A DNA stretch of 22,279 bases from DAOMOD01 sp964526035 (GTDB lineage: Bacteria; Pseudomonadota; Gammaproteobacteria; Xanthomonadales; BPKI01). Position 1 is the first letter of the stretch, and each line of letters opens with the position of its first letter. Location of the stretch: the NCBI GenBank assembly GCA_964526035.1, contig CAZGKE010000053.1:1-22279 (forward strand), written 5' to 3'. Below are positions 1 through 8,425 of this stretch, piece by piece. The position numbers and the translations under genes were made by a program. The notes below the pieces were generated by a model. The model did not search any database. It saw only the letters and a list, made by a program, of their open reading frames with translations, and was not told where the DNA came from.

Positions 1-45
1 GGAGCCGATGATCATCGCGCAAAGCGCCCGTTGAATTGGCGTCAT
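1..45 (-). CDS. Possible 5' end of a gene running off the window
   Basis: An ATG at 45-43 on the minus strand opens a reading frame that stays open to the window edge and reads MTPIQRALCAMIIGS. That short stretch, a basic residue followed by hydrophobic residues, resembles the start of a signal peptide or membrane segment. It lies on the same strand as, and downstream of, the Sel1 gene that ends at 241. No clear Shine-Dalgarno precedes the ATG. Fifteen codons are too few to assign a family, and the frame could be open by chance. Confidence 0.2.
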   Translation of the reverse strand, partial: MTPIQRALCAMIIGS

Positions 46-82
46 GGCCGAAGGATAGGCGTGAGGGTCTGCGGAACAGGAC

Positions 83-245
83 ACTAGTGTGGTGTTCCGA
101 AATTACCTTACCGAACTCACTTGGTCTTCAGCCCCGATACTGCGTTGCTCGTTGTCGCCATAGCGCTGCTATGCCTCCTCCTCGCGCCTTGTCTCGGAGC
201 CGAATCCGCAGCGCGATTTCGGCAACCAAATTACGGAACACTAGT
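83..245. mobile_element. MITE-like palindromic element of about 160 bp, no transposase
   Basis: The two ends are inverted copies of each other around TA dinucleotides. The left end reads CTAGTGTGGTGTTCCGAAAT from about 84. The right end, read on the other strand from 245, gives ACTAGTGTTCCGTAATTT and then a shared TTGCCGAA/TTACCGAA block. The middle holds a perfect hairpin (CATAGC at 159-164, GCTATG at 168-173), so the whole unit is one large imperfect palindrome. A TA at each edge (85-86 and 242-243) fits the target preference of IS630/Tc1-type transposases, which is family knowledge rather than proof. No coding sequence fits inside. Just left, 72-99 forms another dyad (CGGAACA, ACACTAGTGT, TGTTCCG), possibly the remnant of a second end. 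The right edge coincides with the stop codon of the Sel1 gene. Confidence 0.6.
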
Positions 246-2577
246 CTTGAGTTGCAGGGCCCAACTGCGGGTCGGTGTAGCGTTGGCCGCGTTCGAAAAG
301 CTCCAGGCGTCCGGCAAAGTCTGCGAGGCTTGTCTCGGACATGTCTTCCTGCGACCTTGCCGCTTCCAACACCTGGCGCTGCAGATCGACGGCATTGGCA
401 AATTGCCCGGCCGCCGCATGGCAGGCGGCCAGGGTATCGGCAAACGCGAGGTGCTGAGGCAAAGATGTGTCGATCGATTCCATGAGTGCGACGCCGCGAA
501 GAGCATCAACATCCTCCTCGTGAGGCGTGGCGCAGAGAAGCCACGCGAAATCGTTGAACGCCAGGGGCGACTCGGTTTCCAGCGCCTTCTCGAACATGTG
601 AAAAGCGCCTTCTCGGTCAGGGGCAACGTTGTCTCCGGCATAGAGTCTGGCTGCATAGGAGAGCATGGCGGGAACGAAACCCTGATTGGCCGAGCGCCGA
701 ATCCAGTTCATTCCGGTCTCTGGGTCGGCTTCGCCGAACCTGCCACTGATCAATCCCAGCCCGACTCGGAGCTGCGCTCGTGCATTGTCGGAATCCTGGG
801 CCTCCACAAGCAGAAGCTCGTACGCTTCAAGCAGTGCTTTGGGATCGTCGGCGCGGCGCATCAACATGAAGGCCAGCCCCTCCCGCGCCTCGGAGGACGG
901 TTGCACCTGCAACAGACGCCGATACCAGTGGACAGCCTGTTGTTCCGCGCCCTCGGAATCGGATGCGTTCCGCTCCATCATTTGCGCCAGTCGCAACATG
1001 GCGCCGGTGTGACCCGAGTGCGCTGCGCTGGTCAGCCATCCTGTGCCCTTGCGCTGCGCTTCTGCATCTTCGGTGATTGCCAGCAGGCGCTCGGCCATCG
1101 CCATTGACGCATCGCCGTGACCACCGAAGCCGGACTGGACGTACAAATGCTCGGCCTCTTCCGGCGAGGAAGCCACGACCTGCCCGTCTTCGATCATTCG
1201 CGCCAGGACGGCTTGCGCAAAGGGCTGGCCGAGCGCCGCGGCCCTGCGGAGATATGGAATACCGCGGTCCATGTCGTCGAGGTCGTCAACCAGATACCAG
1301 GCCAGAATCAGCGCGGCCCTGAGTGAACCGGCATCGGCGGCAGCCTGCAGGTCCCTCACGGTCCTGCGCTTGAGTCGGCGTTTGCCTGGCGGATTCGCGT
1401 CGTATTCGCCCACTGCGATGAGCAGCCGCGCGGCCGCATTGCCCATGCGCGCGGCCGACTTCAAGTCGCGATGCACGAAGTCCGGGATCTCGAAGCCTCG
1501 CTTGCTGCCGCCGAACGCCGCGAACAGGACGGCCGCGCTGCCATCACCGAATTGGCGCTCTGCTTGATCCAGCAGCTTGGCGGCGACCTTTTGATCCTTG
1601 TCGACGCCGAGTCCCTGCGAGTACATCAGGGCCAGGTAGACCAGAGCCTTGCCGTGTTCGCTCTCTGCGTACGGAAGCACTGCAGACCGCAGTGCATCGC
1701 CGCAAGTATCGTGATGATGCTGCAGACAGGCCACCATGAGGTGCCCGATGGCCGAAGCGGTGTGTACCTGCGCGGCGTGCACGAGAAGCTCGATTCTGCG
1801 TGCGGGGTCGTCGTTGAAGAGCGCTTCGCGAACCTGGAGTGCCGCTATTGCGGCCGGGTCACCGGCGTTTGCGAGCAACGGAAGGGCCCCCCGGATCTCC
1901 TGGAAACGGAGGTGCGGAAACTCGGCTTCGGGCGTGTGTCTGGAGACCGTCAACAGGGTGTCGACGAAGTCGAAGGTCATGTGATGTTCGCGCATTTCGT
2001 CGGCGTCCCACAGCACGAAATGGAGCGGAAGATGGCGTCCCGATGGCAGCGCTTCGTAGTAGACATCGAGAATCTGGTGGCCAGACGCAAGCACCAACGC
2101 GTAGGCGTCCGCGACATTCAGCACTCGAATGGGAGCTCCACCCTCGAGGTGAGGCAGGCGTGACAACGCGTACTGAGAGAGGTGGCGAAATGCCTCGAAG
2201 GCGCGCTCCGACTGCGCGGCGTCGCCAACGCTGTCGGCACATCGGAAATGGTAATACCAGGCGGCGATGCTCACCGGGTTGATGGCAGACAGCTCGGAAA
2301 TCTCCTGAAGGTGATCGCGACACGCCGAATCAATGATTTCGCCATCGTCGTCGAGGATGGCGTCGAGCACGCTCCACCGCTCATCTTCCACGCGCGCCGG
2401 GCTCGCTTCGCGAAGGTACAGCGCCCAGAGCTCCTCCACAGGGACGTCTCCAGGTGCAGGAAATGCACGTGGATGATCCTTTTCGGCACCGGCGGTGGAG
2501 GCAGATGCAGGGCCACTGAGGAAGGTGAGAATCAGCAGTAGGGCCAGCATCGGCATGCGGGCAATCTGCGCTGTCAT
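241..2577 (-). CDS. Exported Sel1-like/TPR repeat protein (778 aa)
   Basis: The protein starts with a signal peptide (hydrophobic core MLALLLILTFL, likely cleavage after ASA near residue 26). It continues as a helical-repeat protein. The N-terminal 250 residues are poorly defined. From about 300 onwards Sel1-like repeats appear (for example ALVYLALMYSQGLGVDKD and AQLRVGLGLISGRFGEADP). The last 110 residues look like a terminal TPR block (FNDFAWLLCATP, then FADTLAACHAAAGQFANAV). Sel1/TPR proteins act as protein-protein scaffolds; no catalytic motif is visible. The ATG overlaps the stop of the upstream transglutaminase-like gene (ATGA at 2577-2574), so the two are probably translationally coupled and work together in the periplasm or envelope. 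The TAG stop at 243-241 lies in the edge of the MITE-like element, so the last few residues may be altered relative to the ancestral protein. The partner and function are unknown. Confidence 0.85.
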   Translation of the reverse strand: MTAQIARMPMLALLLILTFLSGPASASTAGAEKDHPRAFPAPGDVPVEELWALYLREASPARVEDERWSVLDAILDDDGEIIDSACRDHLQEISELSAINPVSIAAWYYHFRCADSVGDAAQSERAFEAFRHLSQYALSRLPHLEGGAPIRVLNVADAYALVLASGHQILDVYYEALPSGRHLPLHFVLWDADEMREHHMTFDFVDTLLTVSRHTPEAEFPHLRFQEIRGALPLLANAGDPAAIAALQVREALFNDDPARRIELLVHAAQVHTASAIGHLMVACLQHHHDTCGDALRSAVLPYAESEHGKALVYLALMYSQGLGVDKDQKVAAKLLDQAERQFGDGSAAVLFAAFGGSKRGFEIPDFVHRDLKSAARMGNAAARLLIAVGEYDANPPGKRRLKRRTVRDLQAAADAGSLRAALILAWYLVDDLDDMDRGIPYLRRAAALGQPFAQAVLARMIEDGQVVASSPEEAEHLYVQSGFGGHGDASMAMAERLLAITEDAEAQRKGTGWLTSAAHSGHTGAMLRLAQMMERNASDSEGAEQQAVHWYRRLLQVQPSSEAREGLAFMLMRRADDPKALLEAYELLLVEAQDSDNARAQLRVGLGLISGRFGEADPETGMNWIRRSANQGFVPAMLSYAARLYAGDNVAPDREGAFHMFEKALETESPLAFNDFAWLLCATPHEEDVDALRGVALMESIDTSLPQHLAFADTLAACHAAAGQFANAVDLQRQVLEAARSQEDMSETSLADFAGRLELFERGQRYTDPQLGPATQD

Positions 2578-4691
2578 CGCCGGCGCTCCGACCGCTTGCC
2601 GCGCTGCGGTTTGTCGTTCATCAATCCCCTAACCAAGTCGTTCAGGCGACGCTCCTGCTCCTCGCGGGATTGCGAGGCAGGGACCCCAAACACCAGCCGG
2701 GCACTCAGTTCCTCGCGAATCGTGCGCCACTCCCTGAGCAGCTTCCCACTCTCCAATGGGTCGGCTTCGAACGCAAGATTCTCGTATCGCGATTCGATGG
2801 TGTGGACGTCCGTATCGCTGGCGTAGCGTCGCGTGAAGGCGAACATGCGGTCGACGCTGAGAGCCATGTCGCGCGGAGGCTCCAGTCGCCAACCCTTGGG
2901 CGGCACGATCTCGATCCTGTGATCGAGCGTCATGGGAGGTCCCAGGTAGAAAGGAAGCCTGCGTTCAAGAACCTGGGGCGACTGCACCACGTTGGCGATA
3001 TGCTCGCCGCCAACGTCGAGCCAACGCCGGTGCATGCCAGCCTCAATCCAGGGGGAGTCGAGACGATAACGCTCGATCAGCGTGATTCCACCGTCGCTCT
3101 GGTTATCAATGACTTCGAGCGAACCGGTTCGTTCCGCCGCGCCGTATCGGCCTCGATAGAACTCGGTGTAGCTGCGCTCCACTTCCTTGATTCCCTGGGC
3201 CGAAAGCTGCGAGCGTAGCGATTCGGCAAACCAGCCATGTGCCGACGTAGTGACCTCGAGTTGCAGCGCGTTGTCATGCTCCTTGAGCGCGACGTATCGC
3301 TCCGTGACCATCTGCCGATCGGTGGGCGCGCTCGGCGGCTCAAACTTCTGCAATTCCGACACGCCAGAAAGCACCGGAAGCGCAAATCCGAAGTCGGGCT
3401 GTGAACTTGCCTGCAGCGGCCCCCGCTGGTGCTGCGTGGTCGCATCGATCCAGCGAATCCCCTGCTCGTCGCGCAGTCCGACGATCACATGGTCGAACGC
3501 GGAGGCGGCGGGCAGAGCGCGTTCCAGCGCCTTGCCCTGGCTTGCAGATACCAGCGCAGGAAAAGCATCGAAGCCCATGCGCCTGAGGACAGTGGCGAGC
3601 AGAACCGTCTTGTCCTTGCAGTCTCCGTATCGTCGCTGCCACGTCTCCATTGGTGGCGATGGTCGGTGCGTGCTTTCACCGAGCATCGCGGCGAAGTAGC
3701 GTACTTCGTCCTGCACCACCCGCGTGGCATACTCAATGGCCAGCTCTCGATCCTGAAGGCTGTTCCATTCATTGATTGACTCGATGAGGTCGGCTGGAAG
3801 GGCGAGATCGTCCAACGAATAGAGCTCAAGAGCCCAGTCGACGATATCCGACCACTGGCGGTCCTCTGCGACGATCAGCGCAGGAAACACGCTGTGATGA
3901 ACCGGGACCCGGTCCTCCCAGGTGATGGCGGCAAGGCCGCGGGCATGGGTCTCGATGACGCGTGTCCCATCGCCGACGGACTCCACAATCTCCTGTTCGT
4001 CTGTGCCATCCAGGCGCCATGCTGCAGGCGTGTCAGCGTCGAGAAGGACGCGAATGTAGCGATCGAGCAACGGTGACGTTCCGGCGATCTGGAAGGAATA
4101 GTGGTCGAGTCCCGCCATGATGGGGTTGCTGCCTTCGACGCTGTAGGCCACTCGCACGACGTCTCCACGGCGTACGTCGGGGATGAGCAGAAGCGTGGAC
4201 ATGACGCCGGTGGCGATGTTGGATTCGAAGCCCTTTTCGCGCCGCGCCAGGGTGATGTCCACGGTCTTGAGTCGTGACGCCCAGACACCAGAGCGGCGAA
4301 CATCTATGCGATGGATGGTGAGCTTCTGATACTCGGGATTGAAGGCAATCTCGAAGCTCCCGGCTTCGGATAGCATTTCGCTCGAAATTGCTTCGTAGGC
4401 GTTGTCGAAATAGCGCTGTCTGCGACCCTGACGCAGATCGGTTTGTGAATCAATCAGCCAGTTGCGCCAGGCGCTGGCGTCCGACCCGGGCAAGTCTTCG
4501 TTCCAGGCCGGCGCGACCTCGCGAGGAACGACCCACGCGGGGACGGGTGCAATCTCGTACACAGCATGGTTCGGCGCGTTGGCTTGGCTCGCCTTGCCAG
4601 CCTGCGCAGCGAACGGCAGCAGCGCCGCAAGAACCGCGGCTGCAGCGCCCATCAGCAGCTCCCGACGATTCGAAACAAGAGACAACTTCAT
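2574..4691 (-). CDS. DUF3857/transglutaminase-like exported protein (705 aa)
   Basis: The N-terminus has a twin-arginine-like signal (SNRRELLMGAAAAVLAALL, then AQA). A DUF3857-like region spans roughly residues 50-270. A transglutaminase-like cysteine-protease fold follows, with the signature YGDCKDKTVLLATVLRRMG. The predicted triad is Cys358 in GDCKDK, His401 in FDHVIVG and Asp416 in RWIDATT. The C-terminal 250 residues are beta-rich and end in a basic tail. The family is widespread but its substrates are unknown; the intact triad suggests a peptidase, amidase or acyl-transfer activity on envelope material. I chose the ATG at 4691, preceded by a purine-rich GGGAAAGAG, rather than an in-frame TTG ten codons upstream, because it starts directly at the signal peptide. 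It is the first gene of an operon with the Sel1/TPR gene (4-bp overlap) and is divergent from another Sel1 gene. Confidence 0.88.
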   Translation of the reverse strand: MKLSLVSNRRELLMGAAAAVLAALLPFAAQAGKASQANAPNHAVYEIAPVPAWVVPREVAPAWNEDLPGSDASAWRNWLIDSQTDLRQGRRQRYFDNAYEAISSEMLSEAGSFEIAFNPEYQKLTIHRIDVRRSGVWASRLKTVDITLARREKGFESNIATGVMSTLLLIPDVRRGDVVRVAYSVEGSNPIMAGLDHYSFQIAGTSPLLDRYIRVLLDADTPAAWRLDGTDEQEIVESVGDGTRVIETHARGLAAITWEDRVPVHHSVFPALIVAEDRQWSDIVDWALELYSLDDLALPADLIESINEWNSLQDRELAIEYATRVVQDEVRYFAAMLGESTHRPSPPMETWQRRYGDCKDKTVLLATVLRRMGFDAFPALVSASQGKALERALPAASAFDHVIVGLRDEQGIRWIDATTQHQRGPLQASSQPDFGFALPVLSGVSELQKFEPPSAPTDRQMVTERYVALKEHDNALQLEVTTSAHGWFAESLRSQLSAQGIKEVERSYTEFYRGRYGAAERTGSLEVIDNQSDGGITLIERYRLDSPWIEAGMHRRWLDVGGEHIANVVQSPQVLERRLPFYLGPPMTLDHRIEIVPPKGWRLEPPRDMALSVDRMFAFTRRYASDTDVHTIESRYENLAFEADPLESGKLLREWRTIREELSARLVFGVPASQSREEQERRLNDLVRGLMNDKPQRGKRSERRR

Positions 4692-5151
4692 GTCAATGCT
4701 CTTTCCCTGCGTGAAATTCAAAATGTGCTGTGAAGTGCTGTGCAGAAGTGGAGCCCAATCTCATGCATTGCAAGTCACTGCGAGCGACCGGAAGCGAGAT
4801 CGCGCCGGATACTCCTGCAGACTGCTTTCCTTCCATCTGGCGCACCGGAACAGCCGCAGAATGGTCATGCAGCCGGTACGGAGGCGACATATTTGCAGCG
4901 TCGCCGCGCACAGGCAAGTTCGCGGGGAAACCGGCCGCACATTGGAGGTCGGCGCCCGGGTCGAAGGCGTGGGCGCTGTTGCCGCGAACACGTTGATTTC
5001 AAAAGCGCAGACTGCGCGCCGCGCTGCGACGTTCCCTCCAGGCAAGCCTTGCGAGCCGGTCGCGTCGCGATGGACGTGGGCCGGCCGCGTTCGCTGGCCG
5101 GGTTTCCCGCCAATTCGCGTTTGCTTCATCAGAATCAATCGGAGTTTCGCC
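4692..5151. other. Divergent intergenic region between two operons
   Basis: These 460 bp separate the transglutaminase-like operon (leftward) from the Sel1-repeat gene (rightward) and must hold both promoters. I see no convincing sigma-70 -35/-10 pair on either strand. The only small structures are a direct repeat GTGCTGTG near 4725-4742 and a 6-bp hairpin GGCGAC/GTCGCC at 4883-4905. Frames across the interval are open but have no protein-like features and no good ribosome-binding site, so I call no gene here. Confidence 0.5.
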
Positions 5152-6885
5152 ATGGTTGCCACCGCCCGGCGTGTTCTTCTGCTTGTTGCCCTGACGCTGT
5201 CCTGGTCCGCGCTCGCCACTGACGCGGACGAAGTGCATCCGTTTCACGATCACTACCAGCGCGGCATTGCGCTGATCCTGGGTACCGAGGTGCCGCGCGA
5301 CGTCGAGGCCGGCGCAGCGCTGCTGCGCGAGGCGGCGGACGCCGGGCATGTGGAGGCGACCATGGAGTTCGGCTCGCTTTACATGCACGGCGTCGGCGTA
5401 CCGCTCGATTACGAGGAGGCCATGCGACTGCAGAGGAAAGCGGCAGACGGCGGCAGCATCAATGCCATGCACAACATCGGGGTGCTCCATCAGGCGGGCG
5501 CCGGGGTGGAGGCCGATGTCGAAGAGGCGCTGCGCTGGTTCCGTCGCGCGGCAGAGGGTGGACTTCCGCAATCGCAACTGATGCTGGGCACAGTGTACTT
5601 CGAGGGTCAGCTGGTGAGCCGCGACTACGTCGAGTCTGCGCGCTGGCTGCGCATGGCGGCCGACGCCGGCGACCCCAACGGGCAGGCGTCCATGGGCACC
5701 CTGCACCTGCGCGGTTTCGGGGTGGAGAAAGACATGGGCGAGGCAATGCGCTGGTTCCGCCTTGCCGCGGAACAGGGTCTGGCGCAGGCGCAGTTCAATG
5801 TCGGCACGCTGTTGCTGGGCGGCGAGGACTATCCCGACGTCGATGCCGGCGAAGCCGTGACCTGGCTGACGCGTGCCGCCGAACAGCGCTATGGCCAGGC
5901 TGCCTACCGTCTGTCAGAGCTGTATCGCGACGGAGAACAGGGCGTGCCAGTGGACAAGGACAAGGCGCTGGCCTGGCTGGCGCAGGCCGCGGACGCCGGA
6001 CATGCCGACGCACAGTATCGACTGGGCACCCAGTTTCGCGACGGCGACGGTGTGGACCAGGACCTCGCCAGCGCCAGACGCTGGCTGCTGCTGGCAGCCC
6101 AGCAGGGCCATCTCAGTGCCAGCCTCTCGCTGTCCTCGCTGGAGCATGACCAGCAGCAGCTGGGTTCGGTGGATGCCGACAGCGTGGCGAAAATCACCGC
6201 ACGCGCAGAGGCTGGCTCCGCGGAGGCCCAGGAGGAACTGGGCAGCATGTACCGCTACGGTACAGGCGTGCCCCGGGATCCGGACAAGGCGGTCGAATGG
6301 CTGCGGCGTGCCGCAATGCAGGGTGAGCCCTTCGCCCAGATCGGCCTCGCCGAGCTGCTGGTCGACGAGAGGCACTCAAGCCCCGATCCGCAGGAAGCGG
6401 CGCAGTGGCTGCGCAAGGCGGCCGAGCAGGGCGAGCAGCGCGGCGCCTACCTGCTCGGTCGCGCCTACATGCGTGGTGCGGGCGTGCCCCATGACAACGC
6501 TGAAGCGCTTGCCTGGCTGCGCCGTGCGGCCGATGCAGGGCCTGACGGCAGCGGTGCCGATGAGGATGCGGCGTACTCGATCGGCTACCTGTACTTCAAC
6601 GGCCTGGGTGTCGATACTGACTACGCCGAGGCGGCGCGCTGGTTTCGGATCGCTGCACGTGGCAAGCCGGAGGAGAGGTTTTCAGGCTGGGGACACGACC
6701 ATCGCTACGGCAGCGACCATTTCTACGACCCCAGTCTGGCACTGGCATGGTTCACGCTGGCGGTGGAATCAGGCGACGCCGGATCCGAATCAAGGCTTCG
6801 TGAAGTGAGCGGCGGCGTCGCCCCGCATCATCGCCAGCCGGCGCAAGAATTCCTTGCGGTGTGGCGCGCAGGGGCCGAGCGCTGA
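5152..6885 (+). CDS. Exported Sel1-repeat protein, about 12 repeats (577 aa)
   Basis: The protein has a signal peptide (residues 1-22, ARRVLLLVALTLSWSALA) followed by about 12 near-canonical Sel1-like repeats of about 36 residues through to about residue 530. Each has the pattern A-x-x-x-LG-x-x-Y-x-x-G-x-G-V-x-x-D-x-x-x-A-x-x-W-x-R-x-A-A-x-x-G, for example MRWFRLAAEQGLAQAQFNVG. Such solenoids bind partner proteins; in several bacteria they modulate envelope signalling or assembly. The ATG at 5152 is chosen because GGAG sits seven bases upstream and the signal peptide starts there; the frame stays open for another 690 bases upstream without protein character. It is divergent from the DUF3857 operon, whose second gene is also a Sel1/TPR protein, so the two repeat proteins may act in one envelope process. 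That link is inference from position only. Confidence 0.9.
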   Translation: MVATARRVLLLVALTLSWSALATDADEVHPFHDHYQRGIALILGTEVPRDVEAGAALLREAADAGHVEATMEFGSLYMHGVGVPLDYEEAMRLQRKAADGGSINAMHNIGVLHQAGAGVEADVEEALRWFRRAAEGGLPQSQLMLGTVYFEGQLVSRDYVESARWLRMAADAGDPNGQASMGTLHLRGFGVEKDMGEAMRWFRLAAEQGLAQAQFNVGTLLLGGEDYPDVDAGEAVTWLTRAAEQRYGQAAYRLSELYRDGEQGVPVDKDKALAWLAQAADAGHADAQYRLGTQFRDGDGVDQDLASARRWLLLAAQQGHLSASLSLSSLEHDQQQLGSVDADSVAKITARAEAGSAEAQEELGSMYRYGTGVPRDPDKAVEWLRRAAMQGEPFAQIGLAELLVDERHSSPDPQEAAQWLRKAAEQGEQRGAYLLGRAYMRGAGVPHDNAEALAWLRRAADAGPDGSGADEDAAYSIGYLYFNGLGVDTDYAEAARWFRIAARGKPEERFSGWGHDHRYGSDHFYDPSLALAWFTLAVESGDAGSESRLREVSGGVAPHHRQPAQEFLAVWRAGAER

Positions 6886-6949
6886 TCGGGTTGGACCTGC
6901 CCGTGGCCTCAAGCGGGCCATCCACACTTTGCCAGCGACCGCCTCACTG

Positions 6950-8335
6950 TCACGGCAATGGCGCCGCCTCGAAGTCGTCAGCGAAGATCGACTCGGCCAC
7001 GCCGATCAAACGGGCAACGGCAAAATCACGAAACAAGACATTGGACATGTCGCGCTGCCCTGTTGAGCCCACCACCGCCACACGACCGGCATCGGCATCG
7101 ACGTCGATGGCAAGAGCCGTATCAATGGGACCGGCGGCAAAGGGGATGATGCGTCGACCATCGCCATTGAAGGCCGGATCGAGCGAGCCATCGATTTGCA
7201 GCAGCGCCACGGCAAAATCGCGACTGTCCTCGATGCCGGTGTCGGTCTCGACGGTGCCGGCCACGTAGATCCGGTTCGAGGGATCGATGAACACGTCGGT
7301 ACCCCCGACCATGCTGCCGCCGAAATCGACGAAGACGACGCCGTCGCCGTCGAAGCTGGTGTCAGGACTGCCGTTGGAGTGGTAGCGGGCCACTGTCAGG
7401 CGTTGACTGGTGTCGGCAGCAGTGCTGATTCCGGAGACGACGATCTTGCCGTCGGGCTGGATGGCGACGCCGGTCAGCGAATCGTTCAGACCGTGGAAAT
7501 CCTGCACCAGGATGCCGTTGCCATTGAAGCTCGAATCGAGGCTGCCATCCTCGTTCAGACGGACGACAAGGAAGTCGAAATGGCCCGCGGAATCGGTGAA
7601 GCCGACGGCAACGATCTTGCCGTCATCCTGAAGCGCGACCGACTGCAGCTGATCCCGGGTGCCGCTCACGTCGATCGTCATCTCGCCGTTGAAGTCGAAG
7701 CTGTCGTCCATCGTGCCATCGGCGAGATAGCGGGCCACCGCGGCATCCCAGGTGTGGGGGGACGAGGTGGCACGCGCGGCCCAGCCGACAGCGGCGATCC
7801 TGCCGTCCGGATAGACAGCAATGTCGCGGGCAGCGTCCTGGTTGCCAAAGAAGTCAGGGCGCTCGAAGTTCACCAGTATGTTGCCCCCGGCGCCGATCAG
7901 CATGACCAGAAAGTCCCACGCGACGCCCGCGCAATCGTGCTGCTGATAGCCCGCGCCCAGGTAGTTGCCGTTGCCAAGCCGGGTGCCGGCGAAAAATACG
8001 ATCGGGACACCTGCACAGCCGAATCCGGTTGATACATAGCTGCGTGCCAGGCTCAGAGTGCCGTCGCTGTCGAAGCGTTTCAGCACAGCCACCCGGGTCT
8101 GCGGCACGCCGTTTTGCTCCGATTCGCCGAATACCACCAGGGAACCGTCGGGTTCCAGGTGCACGGCATGGCCGATGTCGGTTTCGTCACGGTCGTGAAT
8201 GACCAGACCGTCCGCGCCGAATGCGGGATCGAGGCTGCCGACCTGCGCGAACAGCGGGAAGGTAGCCATGAGAGCGACCAGGCCGATCTGCAGGGCCGTA
8301 CGGTTGGAAGCGGATGGACTTGAAAGCCTGGTCAT
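6950..8335 (-). CDS. Secreted delta-60 repeat (beta-propeller-like) protein
   Basis: The body consists of repeats of the delta-60 type (TIGR02608-like). Each pairs a DGSLD-x-x-F-x-G-D-G block (SLDPAFGADG, DGSLDSSFNGNG, NGSPDTSFDGDG, DGSLDPAFNGDG) with a PDGKIVVxG block (QPDGKIVVSGIS, QDDGKIVAVGFT). These repeats are thought to build a beta-propeller; the function is unknown. A signal peptide is visible (LQIGLVALMATFPLFA). The protein ends in ESIFADDFEAAPLP, a short tail resembling the IFxDGFE ending that I recall from many secreted Xanthomonadales proteins. I start at the ATG at 8335 (461 aa), which places the signal peptide correctly. Upstream in-frame ATGs at 8374, 8404 and 8434 have no Shine-Dalgarno, and the last enters the GC-rich repeat. 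It converges with the Sel1 gene, 64 bp apart. Confidence 0.85.
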   Translation of the reverse strand: MTRLSSPSASNRTALQIGLVALMATFPLFAQVGSLDPAFGADGLVIHDRDETDIGHAVHLEPDGSLVVFGESEQNGVPQTRVAVLKRFDSDGTLSLARSYVSTGFGCAGVPIVFFAGTRLGNGNYLGAGYQQHDCAGVAWDFLVMLIGAGGNILVNFERPDFFGNQDAARDIAVYPDGRIAAVGWAARATSSPHTWDAAVARYLADGTMDDSFDFNGEMTIDVSGTRDQLQSVALQDDGKIVAVGFTDSAGHFDFLVVRLNEDGSLDSSFNGNGILVQDFHGLNDSLTGVAIQPDGKIVVSGISTAADTSQRLTVARYHSNGSPDTSFDGDGVVFVDFGGSMVGGTDVFIDPSNRIYVAGTVETDTGIEDSRDFAVALLQIDGSLDPAFNGDGRRIIPFAAGPIDTALAIDVDADAGRVAVVGSTGQRDMSNVLFRDFAVARLIGVAESIFADDFEAAPLP

Positions 8336-8425
8336 GGCGGTGGGTATCAGCGTCGGGCGGGATGGTGCTTGCATGAGAGGACGGAATCCGACGACTTGAT
8401 CCATCACGCTCGCAGAATCCAAAAG

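Noticed and set aside
121..1107. Plus-strand frame of 328 codons opposite the first Sel1/TPR gene
   Set aside because: It runs antisense to a protein with a signal peptide and recognisable repeats, crosses the MITE-like element and has no family features.
4462..5151. Upstream in-frame extension of the Sel1-repeat gene (230 extra codons)
   Set aside because: The extension has no protein-like character and overlaps the divergent gene's start; a good Shine-Dalgarno and the signal peptide place the start at 5152.
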